Origin: TC-15 sp034437275
Lineage (GTDB): Bacteria; Chloroflexota; Anaerolineae; Aggregatilineales; Aggregatilineaceae
Direction: 5' to 3'
Length of the DNA stretch: 12,211 nt
Assembly: GCA_034437275.1 (NCBI GenBank)
Contig: DAOTUD010000150.1
Span: 1 to 12,211 of the forward strand
The notes under the pieces were generated by a model that worked only from the letters and a program-made list of their open reading frames with translations, did no database searches and was not told where the DNA came from. Of this stretch, positions 7,874 to 12,211 are shown in pieces; positions within the stretch are counted from its first letter, which is position 1; every line of letters starts with the position of its first letter. The position numbers were made by a program, and so were the translations under genes.

Positions 7874-8725
7874 ATGACGACGAGCAGCAACGCCGCCAAC
7901 GTCACCGCCGAAGAAGCCATCAAGCTCTATTTGCCGAGCGTGCTGGGCTATGAGAAGATCGCGCGCGGCGCGGCAGAAGCGGTGGCGCAGGAGTTGGACT
8001 TTCAACCCGCGCGCATCGAGGACCTGAAGACCGCCGTCGCCGAAGCGTGCATGAACGCCATCGAACACGGCAACGCCCTGGAACGGGCGACGATGGTGTC
8101 GGTGCTGATCAATCCCGACCCGGACAAGATCGAGGTGCGCGTGGCGGATGTCGGGCGGCAGCCCGTGCCGGACACGCTCCCCGATCCGGGCAGCGGCGAT
8201 CTGCGCGGCTGGGGCTTCTTCTTCATCAAGCGGCTGGTCGACGAGATGGAGATCACACAGCTCCCGGACGGCGGAAACCAGGTGCGCATGGTGATCTACC
8301 TGACGCCGCCCGCGCAGGCTGCCGAAACGGCGCAAGCGGCGGAACCGGCCAAACCCACCGCCGCGGAGCAGCCCGCCGCACCGGAAAAACCCGCCGCGCA
8401 GGTGCCCGACCATGTGCCGCCGCAGGCCATCCAACCGGCGGCCCCGAAGCCGCAGCGGGCCATCCAGCCCGCCGAGCCGAAACCCTCCGCGATCCAGCCC
8501 GCCGAGGAAAAACCGGGCGCGATCCAACCCGCCGACACCCAACCGCGCGCCATCCAACGGGCAGCGCCGCCCGACACTGCCGTGCAGGTGGTGGAAGATT
8601 CATCGTCGTCTGCGACCGGGCCGGCTGGCTCAACCCCGCCGGGCACGCTGGAGTCGTCGGCAGCGCAGCCGGACAGCGATTCGGACACATCCGCGTCTAG
8701 CGCGGAGGACGCACAAGAAAGTTGA
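7874..8725 (+). CDS. RsbW/SpoIIAB-like anti-sigma serine kinase with repeat tail
   Basis: 283 residues. The N-terminal 145 residues are a GHKL/HATPase domain of the anti-sigma kinase type. Its N-box is EACMNAIEHGN (57-67, with Glu57, Asn61 and His65), the G1 region is ADVGRQP (91-97, second Gly of DxGxG replaced by Gln), and the G2 region is RGWGFFFIKRLVDEMEI (111-127). The family binds ATP, phosphorylates a STAS protein on serine and sequesters a sigma factor or other target; both partners' usual genes flank it here except the target. Residues 146-283 are a low-complexity Ala/Pro/Gln tail with five AIQPA repeats and a Ser/Asp-rich end, unusual because family members are normally about 140-160 residues. 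AAGGA (7863-7867) gives the start. Confidence 0.88.
   Translation: MTTSSNAANVTAEEAIKLYLPSVLGYEKIARGAAEAVAQELDFQPARIEDLKTAVAEACMNAIEHGNALERATMVSVLINPDPDKIEVRVADVGRQPVPDTLPDPGSGDLRGWGFFFIKRLVDEMEITQLPDGGNQVRMVIYLTPPAQAAETAQAAEPAKPTAAEQPAAPEKPAAQVPDHVPPQAIQPAAPKPQRAIQPAEPKPSAIQPAEEKPGAIQPADTQPRAIQRAAPPDTAVQVVEDSSSSATGPAGSTPPGTLESSAAQPDSDSDTSASSAEDAQES
8426..8578 (+). repeat. AIQPA decapeptide coding repeats in the kinase tail
   Basis: Five copies of a 10-11 residue unit beginning AIQPA (last one AIQRA) at residues 185, 196, 206, 216 and 226. The spacer is usually x-x-(K/Q)-P-x. The repeat is clear at DNA level (GCCATCCA or GCGATCCA recurring every 30-33 bases). Confidence 0.85.
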
Positions 8726-8732
8726 GGAGCAC

Positions 8733-9083
8733 ATGGGCAAAGAGGTCGTCCATCGTCAAAGTGGGGCAGTGGGGTTTATGGATTTCCCCCGCGACGTCAC
8801 GGCGCAGACGCGCGAGACTGCCTATAACGCATACAACACATTGGCCCGGGCCAAAGTCAAGACTATCGGCCTGAACTTCGAGGCCAGCGATTACCTGAAC
8901 AGCGCCGGGATCGGGTTGGTGATCGGGCTGGTCGAAGACGCGATCCAGTCCGGGCGCAAGGTGTATGCCTACGGGCTGTCGTCGCACTATCGCAAGCTGT
9001 TTAGTATGGTCGGGCTGACCGAGCGCATCACGTTAGTGGCCGACGAGTCCGAGATGCTGGACCAGTGCGGCACCAACAACTGA
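8733..9083 (+). CDS. STAS-domain anti-anti-sigma factor
   Basis: 116 residues, a single STAS domain of the SpoIIAA/RsbV class. The phosphorylation region reads ASDYLNSAGIGLVIGLVEDA (51-70). Ser57 aligns with the phosphorylated serine of DSSG-type motifs, and the preceding Asp is Asn here. The C-terminal part VYAYGLSSHYRKLFSMVGL also fits the family. Predicted role: unphosphorylated, it binds the upstream kinase and frees that kinase's target; the PP2C phosphatase of the operon would keep it active. ATG 8733 follows GAGGAG (8724-8729) by only three bases, and the stop of the kinase overlaps that site, suggesting translational coupling. It is the last gene of the operon. Confidence 0.9.
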   Translation: MGKEVVHRQSGAVGFMDFPRDVTAQTRETAYNAYNTLARAKVKTIGLNFEASDYLNSAGIGLVIGLVEDAIQSGRKVYAYGLSSHYRKLFSMVGLTERITLVADESEMLDQCGTNN

Positions 9084-9086
9084 CGC

Positions 9087-9110
9087 TTAGCTGGCCGCCG
9101 CGCCGGCTAA
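9087..9110 (+). other. Hairpin after the operon, no T-run
   Basis: TTAGCTGG (9087-9094) and CCGGCTAA (9103-9110) pair over eight positions with one T-G wobble, starting four bases after the STAS stop. No T-run follows, so it is not a standard intrinsic terminator; it may stabilise the mRNA 3' end or act with a termination factor. Confidence 0.4.
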
Positions 9111-9205
9111 ACGCGATCCGTCCCCGGCATTCACGCCCCGCAGCGCGTGTGTGGCCGGGCTGCTTATTGAAGTAGTGCTGGGATGCAGCGAGTAGAGATA
9201 ACCGT

Positions 9206-9517
9206 ATGAGCGATTCAAACGACCAACAAAAGATTTTAGCTGCGCTCGAACAGGTCGAGCATCCGGCCATCGCCACCACGCTGCTGGATTTGGGCATTCT
9301 GCGCGATCCGCAGGTGTCCGCGGCGGGGGAGGTGTCGCTGACGCTGGTGCTGCCGTTCCCCAACATCCCGGAGGCGATCCGGAACTATATGGTGGGCAGC
9401 CTGGCGGCGGCGGCTCAGTCCGCTGGGGGCGAGTTGGCCGAGGTCCGGCTGGCGGTGATGAACCAGGAGGAGTTGCAGGCGTTTTTGGCCAAAGAGCAGC
9501 AGCACTGGCGCGGGTGA
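9206..9517 (+). CDS. MIP18/DUF59-family protein lacking the usual cysteine
   Basis: 103 residues, soluble. The arrangement ILAALEQVEHPAIATTLLDLG, then ILRDPQV and a strand VSLTLVLPF, matches the DUF59 fold found in SufT/MIP18-type Fe-S assembly factors and at the N terminus of Mrp/ApbC proteins. In those the strand is normally followed by a TxxGCP-like motif; here it is LPFPNIP, and the whole protein has no cysteine. So the family call is fair but a direct Fe-S role is doubtful. It could be a degenerate or specialised member. The ribosome binding site is weak (GAGAT at about 9195-9199). A terminator follows at 9560, so it is a single-gene unit or the distal part of a longer transcript. Confidence 0.7.
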   Translation: MSDSNDQQKILAALEQVEHPAIATTLLDLGILRDPQVSAAGEVSLTLVLPFPNIPEAIRNYMVGSLAAAAQSAGGELAEVRLAVMNQEELQAFLAKEQQHWRG

Positions 9518-9559
9518 GTACCCCGCGCGTCGCCGTGTGATCTTCCTCTGCAACGGACA

Positions 9560-9584
9560 GGCCCGACATCGTGCCGGGCCTTTT
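9560..9584 (+). terminator. Intrinsic terminator after the DUF59 gene
   Basis: GGCCCG (9560-9565; the first G is 9560) pairs with CGGGCC (9575-9580), extended across an A-C mismatch by CA/TG, followed by TTTT at 9581-9584. It lies 43 bases past the stop of the DUF59 gene and just before the degV promoter. Confidence 0.8.
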
Positions 9585-9596
9585 CGCTTGGTATGG

Positions 9597-9605
9597 TGTT
9601 ATAAC
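9597..9605 (+). promoter_or_regulatory. Extended -10 promoter of degV
   Basis: TGTTATAAC is an extended -10 element with one mismatch in the hexamer. No good -35 is visible because the upstream terminator occupies that place. Predicted start is near 9612, giving a leader of about 30 bases before GTG 9642. Confidence 0.55.
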
Positions 9606-9641
9606 GCTACAGTACGAGTTGAATAAGGTAAGGAGAAACGT

Positions 9642-10523
9642 GTGGCTGACAACAAATCCCCAATTATTGTGACGGACGCGGGCTGCGATCTGCCGGCGGA
9701 AGCGTTCGAGACGTATAACATTCAGGTCGCGCCGCTGCGGCTGTTGTTCGGCGAGGAGTCGTACCGCAGCGGGATCGACATCACCCCCGCGCAGTTTTAC
9801 GACCGCCTGGCGAAAGGCGATGTGCACCCCACGACCTCGCAGCCGACGGTCGCCGAGTTTATGGAAATGTATCGCGAGTTGGGCCAGGCCGGCCAGCCGC
9901 TGCTGTCGATTCACATCAGCGAAGGGCTGAGCGGGACGGTCAACGTGGCGCGCAAGGCGGCCAGCGAACTGCCGGACCTGGATATCACCGTGCACGACAG
10001 CGGCACGCTGTCGTCACCGCTGGGGCTGCAAGTCCTCACCGCCGCCCGCGCCGCCCAACAAGGGCGCACCGTCGCCGAGATTGTGCCCCTGCTGGCGCAA
10101 ACGCACCAGGTCGCCAATCTGCTGTTCTCGGTCGAGGACCTGACGTATCTGTACAAGGGCGGGCGCATCGGTTCGGTGCGCTACCAGTTGGGGCAGGTCT
10201 TGCGCGTGAAGCCGATCGTCACCGTCGAGAAGGAAGGCGACAAGGCCGGGACGTATGTCTCCGCCGGGCGGGCGCGCAGCCTGTCGAAAGCGGGGGATTT
10301 CTTCGTCAAGCACATCGCGGACGAGGTCGGCGAGGGAAACAAGCTGCGCGCGGTGGCGCTGTATGGCGACGATGCCACCCTGGCCGAGCAGATGAACGCC
10401 CGGCTGGCCGAGATGTTCGACTGCGTGTACCTGCACGCGGTGCCGACCGCGCCGGTGCTGGGCGTGCATGTCGGGCCGGGGGCGCTGGGGGTCGGCTACG
10501 CGCCCGGCGATTGGCCGGTGTGA
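9642..10523 (+). CDS. DegV-family (FakB-like) fatty-acid-binding protein
   Basis: 293 residues, the usual DegV length. Family members bind a fatty acid; FakB proteins present it to the kinase FakA for phosphorylation. Signature segments are VTDAGCDLP near residue 10, HPTTSQPTVAEF (62-73), ISEGLSGTVNVAR (94-106), VHDSGTLSSPLGLQV (117-131) and the YLYKGGRIGSV segment near 170 followed by LRVKPIV. The TTSQP and SGT motifs that line the lipid head-group pocket are intact, so it should bind lipid. The start is GTG 9642, six bases after AAGGAG (9630-9635). It has its own promoter, and no FakA-like kinase gene is in the window. Confidence 0.92.
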   Translation: MADNKSPIIVTDAGCDLPAEAFETYNIQVAPLRLLFGEESYRSGIDITPAQFYDRLAKGDVHPTTSQPTVAEFMEMYRELGQAGQPLLSIHISEGLSGTVNVARKAASELPDLDITVHDSGTLSSPLGLQVLTAARAAQQGRTVAEIVPLLAQTHQVANLLFSVEDLTYLYKGGRIGSVRYQLGQVLRVKPIVTVEKEGDKAGTYVSAGRARSLSKAGDFFVKHIADEVGEGNKLRAVALYGDDATLAEQMNARLAEMFDCVYLHAVPTAPVLGVHVGPGALGVGYAPGDWPV

Positions 10524-10537
10524 GCGCACGTTGTCTG

Positions 10538-10567
10538 TTGTGCAAGGCGTGGCGGTGCTGCTATGAT
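10538..10567 (+). promoter_or_regulatory. Possible promoter of the NifU-like gene
   Basis: TGCTATGAT (10559-10567) is an extended -10 element with one hexamer mismatch. TTGTGC at 10538-10543 gives an 18-base spacer but is a weak -35. It sits 36 bases after the degV stop, so read-through from degV is an alternative. Confidence 0.45.
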
Positions 10568-10601
10568 TAGAGGTGAGCAGCTTATCAGGAGGTGATGGCA
10601 C

Positions 10602-10874
10602 ATGCCCGATTCAATTTCAGATGGCGATAACGCAGCGGCCCCGGTCGAAGAACGGCTGCAAAACCTGATCGAGAACTTGTCGTCGTACATCGAATACTAT
10701 CATGGCGGGTCGGTCGAACTGGTGTCGTTCGACGGCAAGGTGGCGCGGGTGGCGCTGGGTGGGGCGTGCGAAGGCTGTCCGCTGTCGCTGAATACGCTGC
10801 ACGGCTGGATCGCCGGCACCATCCACCAGTTTTTCCCGAATATTGTGGTCGAAGAAGCACCACCGGCAGAGTAG
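10602..10874 (+). CDS. NifU C-terminal domain (NFU) Fe-S scaffold protein
   Basis: 90 residues, a stand-alone NifU C-terminal-type domain. These carry or transfer Fe-S clusters, usually as a dimer bridged by a CxxC from each subunit. Visible here are the helix VEERLQNLIENLSSYIEYY (15-33), HGGSVELVSFDGKVARVAL (34-52) and the cysteine motif ACEGCPLS with Cys56 and Cys59, then a helix THxx-like region LNTLHGWIAGTIHQFFP. Both ligands are present, so it should be functional. A near-perfect ribosome binding site, AGGAGGTGAT (10587-10596), lies before ATG 10602, implying strong translation. The sequence ends in an acidic EEAPPAE tail. Confidence 0.9.
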   Translation: MPDSISDGDNAAAPVEERLQNLIENLSSYIEYYHGGSVELVSFDGKVARVALGGACEGCPLSLNTLHGWIAGTIHQFFPNIVVEEAPPAE

Positions 10875-10902
10875 TGTAAGTAGGCGCCAGTTCAATTCCG
10901 GC

Positions 10903-10934
10903 GAACGCTCTGCTGGCAGCAGGGCGTTCTTTTT
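10903..10934 (+). terminator. Intrinsic terminator between nifU-like gene and eamA
   Basis: GAACGCTCTGCT (10903-10914), loop GGC, AGCAGGGCGTTC (10918-10929): a 12-bp stem with one T-G wobble, followed by TTTTT. It is the strongest terminator before the 3' end of the window and ends only 22 bases before the eamA start. Confidence 0.9.
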
Positions 10935-10955
10935 ACCAAAGAACAGGATGTGGTG

Positions 10956-11882
10956 ATGAAAAACTGGGTGATCTTCGGGGCGTTGGGCACGATCTGGGGA
11001 TCGTCGTTTTTGTTGATCAAGGTCGGCGTCGCGGACTTGGGGCCGCTGCCGCTGGTGTCGGTGCGGCTGGGGTTGGCCGGGCTGACGATGTTCGCCTTTC
11101 TGCGCCTGACGCAGCGTGCCTGGCCACGCAACCGCCGCGACCTGTCCGCGCTGATCACGGTCGGCGTGCTGAACACGGCGGTGCCCTTCACGCTCATCAC
11201 CTGGGGCGAGCAGGATATCGACAGCGGGCTGGCGACGGTGCTGAATGCCACCGTGCCGCTGTTCACGCTGGTGATCGCCCATTTCGCGCTGGTCGACGAG
11301 CGCATCTCGCCGCAGAAGATCGCCGGGCTGGTGGTCGGCTTCGCGGGCGTGGTGATCCTCGCCAGCCGCGACGCCGGCTCCAGCAGCCCCAACCCCCTCA
11401 GCAGGCAGCTGGCCGTGCTGGTCGCCTCGGCGTGCTATGCGACGTCGGCGGTGATCATCCGGCGCTACCTGCGCCGCGTCGATCCGCTGACGGTGGCCGG
11501 CGGCTCGCTGATGATCGGCGGTCTCACGATTCTGCCGATCACGCTGCTGGCGGTGCGCCCGCTGCCGTCCCCGGCCAGCGTGAGCCTGGAGTCCGGGCTG
11601 GCGGTGGTGGTGCTGGCGCTGCTCAACACGGTGGTGGCCTATTTCCTGTTCTACCACCTGATCGACACCTGGGGTGCGACCCGCACCACGCTGGTCACCT
11701 ACACTATGCCGCCGGTCGGCGTCACGCTGGGCGCGATCTTCCTCGACGAGATCGTCGATTGGAAGATCGTCGTTGGGGCGGCGCTCATTCTGGGCGGCAT
11801 CGTGGCGACCAACTGGCGCAGGAAGCGCCAGGAGGCCGCGTTAGCGCCGCGGCGGCCTCGTCCGGGCGTTGAGGGCGTTTAG
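10956..11882 (+). CDS. EamA/DMT-superfamily membrane transporter
   Basis: 308 residues from ATG 10956, about ten predicted membrane helices in two EamA repeats. The first repeat opens KNWVIFGALGTIWGSSFLLI with PLPLVSVRLGLAGL soon after, typical of family members that export small metabolites such as amino acids. It ends in IAGLVVGFAGVVIL; the second repeat begins near SRQLAVLVASACYATSAVII and ends LDEIVDWKIVVGAALILGG. Substrate cannot be read from sequence. In-frame GTG codons at 10950 and 10953 are alternative starts, but AGGA at 10945-10948 fits ATG 10956 best (seven-base spacing). The C terminus is short and Arg-rich. No promoter is evident between the terminator and the start. Confidence 0.9.
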   Translation: MKNWVIFGALGTIWGSSFLLIKVGVADLGPLPLVSVRLGLAGLTMFAFLRLTQRAWPRNRRDLSALITVGVLNTAVPFTLITWGEQDIDSGLATVLNATVPLFTLVIAHFALVDERISPQKIAGLVVGFAGVVILASRDAGSSSPNPLSRQLAVLVASACYATSAVIIRRYLRRVDPLTVAGGSLMIGGLTILPITLLAVRPLPSPASVSLESGLAVVVLALLNTVVAYFLFYHLIDTWGATRTTLVTYTMPPVGVTLGAIFLDEIVDWKIVVGAALILGGIVATNWRRKRQEAALAPRRPRPGVEGV

Positions 11883-11904
11883 CAGGGCAAATTACCCCTG
11901 ATAA

Positions 11905-11922
11905 CAATCATTATAATGGTTG
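11905..11922. promoter_or_regulatory. AT-rich dyad CAATCATTATAATGGTTG overlapping a -10-like box
   Basis: An 18-base near-palindrome with a perfect 10-base core CATTATAATG. TATAAT (11912-11917) lies inside it, but no -35 is seen at a suitable distance. It might be an operator or a coincidence of AT-rich sequence; it is 22 bases past the eamA stop. Confidence 0.3.
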
Positions 11923-11970
11923 ATGTTCTGCATCTATTACGCGACATTCAGTGCGGCGCAGCGCGTTAGG

Positions 11971-12000
11971 TTGCCACAGGCATAGAACACACGTTATAAT
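11971..12000 (+). promoter_or_regulatory. Near-consensus promoter TTGCCA-18-TATAAT
   Basis: TTGCCA at 11971-11976 (5 of 6), an 18-base spacer and a perfect TATAAT at 11995-12000. This is the best sigma-70-type promoter in the window. Predicted start is near 12007, pointing into a structured region with no convincing ORF. Confidence 0.65.
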
Positions 12001-12032
12001 CCCCGTAAATTGGGATGGGCGATGCGCAGGCT

Positions 12033-12061
12033 TTGACGTACTCGCGAGGGTGGTGTACAAT
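12033..12061 (+). promoter_or_regulatory. Second promoter-like pair TTGACG-17-TACAAT
   Basis: TTGACG at 12033-12038 and TACAAT at 12056-12061, each one base from consensus, with an ideal 17-base spacer. It lies inside the inverted-repeat region, so the RNA it would make (from about 12068) lacks the left arm of the stem. It would yield about 80 bases up to the terminator. Confidence 0.45.
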
Positions 12062-12110
12062 CTGGGGCACAGATGGATCCTCGCGGTGCTTGTACGTTAA
12101 TCACTGCGCC

Positions 12111-12147
12111 AAAACAGGGCGGCTCCTGTCCGGGAGCGGCCTGTTTT
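12111..12147. terminator. Strong, possibly bidirectional intrinsic terminator
   Basis: AAAACAGG (12111-12118) pairs with CCTGTTTT (12140-12147); after a small interior irregularity CG pairs with CG and CTCC (12123-12126) with GGAG, around a short loop. With A-run on one side and T-run on the other it could work on both strands. Positions 12150-12211 beyond it show no recognisable feature. Confidence 0.8.
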
Positions 12148-12211
12148 GATTCTATAGACTGGTATCGTCCATCATTCCTCCCCATAACCATTTTGGGGAT
12201 CATCGTACCAC

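Larger units (their letters stand above)
12007..12149 (+). ncRNA. Candidate structured small RNA or leader RNA
   Basis: Nested pairing runs from 12024 to 12109: GCGCAG (12024-12029) with CTGCGC (12104-12109); TGA (12034-12036) with TCA (12101-12103); CGTAC (12037-12041) with GTACG (12092-12096); CGCGAGG (12043-12049) with CCTCGCG (12079-12085); and ATCTG (12060-12064) with CAGAT (12070-12074), apical loop GGGCA. A strong promoter lies just before and an intrinsic terminator just after, giving an RNA of about 140 bases. I do not recognise a known family: it lacks the SRP GGAA apical motif, RNase P signatures and a full T-box. It could instead be the attenuating leader of a gene beyond the window. 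Confidence 0.45.

Noticed and set aside
6758..8557. Minus-strand open frame of 599 codons across the BMP lipoprotein and kinase genes
   Set aside because: It spans two well-supported genes and the gap between them, with shadow-frame composition (runs of Gly, Arg, Leu, His) and no recognisable domain.
8412..8732. Extension of the STAS gene upstream to 8412
   Set aside because: The extra 107 residues are out of frame with the kinase tail, Arg/Pro-rich, and unlike any STAS N terminus; ATG 8733 with GAGGAG before it fits the domain boundary.
12044..12147. T-box riboswitch, because GAGGGTGGTGTAC resembles the T-box AGGGTGGTACC motif and a terminator follows
   Set aside because: The match breaks after GGGTGGT, there is no Stem I or specifier loop in the short leader, and the motif bases are better explained by the nested stems.
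12073..12211. Open frame from ATG 12073 running off the window end (46 codons)
   Set aside because: It runs through a strong intrinsic terminator, has no ribosome binding site, and its codon use is unlike the neighbouring genes. A leader peptide cannot be fully excluded.

Overview
The window is GC-rich, densely packed, and codes only on the + strand. It most resembles a Chloroflexota (Anaerolineae-type) chromosome. That placement is an inference from the long Thr/Pro/Ala-rich TPTPTPTNTP-style lipoprotein, the PP2C/HATPase/STAS signalling genes and the general gene content; no marker gene was compared. Ordinary housekeeping and signalling genes dominate. I see no CRISPR array, transposase, integrase, phage gene or tRNA.

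Layout. Positions 1-100 are the 3' four-fifths of a 5S rRNA gene cut by the window edge, followed by an intrinsic terminator. Positions 305-3940 encode a very large predicted lipoprotein with Thr/Pro-rich tandem repeats and four related globular domains. An extended -10 promoter near 4006 precedes a tight four-gene operon (4076-9083). Its products are a membrane-bound sensor phosphatase (extracytoplasmic domain, GAF, SpoIIE/PP2C), a BMP/PnrA-type nucleoside-binding lipoprotein, an RsbW/SpoIIAB-like HATPase kinase and a STAS anti-anti-sigma protein. Then come single genes: a MIP18/DUF59 protein without cysteines (9206-9517), a DegV-family lipid-binding protein (9642-10523), a stand-alone NifU C-terminal domain (10602-10874) and an EamA/DMT transporter (10956-11882). 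The last 329 bases hold no convincing protein gene. They do contain a near-consensus promoter, a long nested inverted repeat and a strong intrinsic terminator in the order expected of a small structured RNA or a leader.

How the genes work together. The 4076-9083 operon contains a complete partner-switching set: the kinase would phosphorylate the STAS protein on Ser57, the PP2C domain would remove that phosphate, and an unseen target (a sigma factor or other output) would be released or held. The unusual part is a periplasmic-type binding lipoprotein encoded between phosphatase and kinase with no ABC permease or ATPase genes beside it, which suggests it may present a ligand to the sensor phosphatase. 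The DUF59 and NifU-type proteins point to Fe-S cluster handling but are separate transcription units on either side of degV.

The most interesting items are the candidate structured RNA at 12007-12149, the BMP-lipoprotein/partner-switch operon whose first three products all carry low-complexity C-terminal tails, and the repeat architecture of the 1211-residue lipoprotein.
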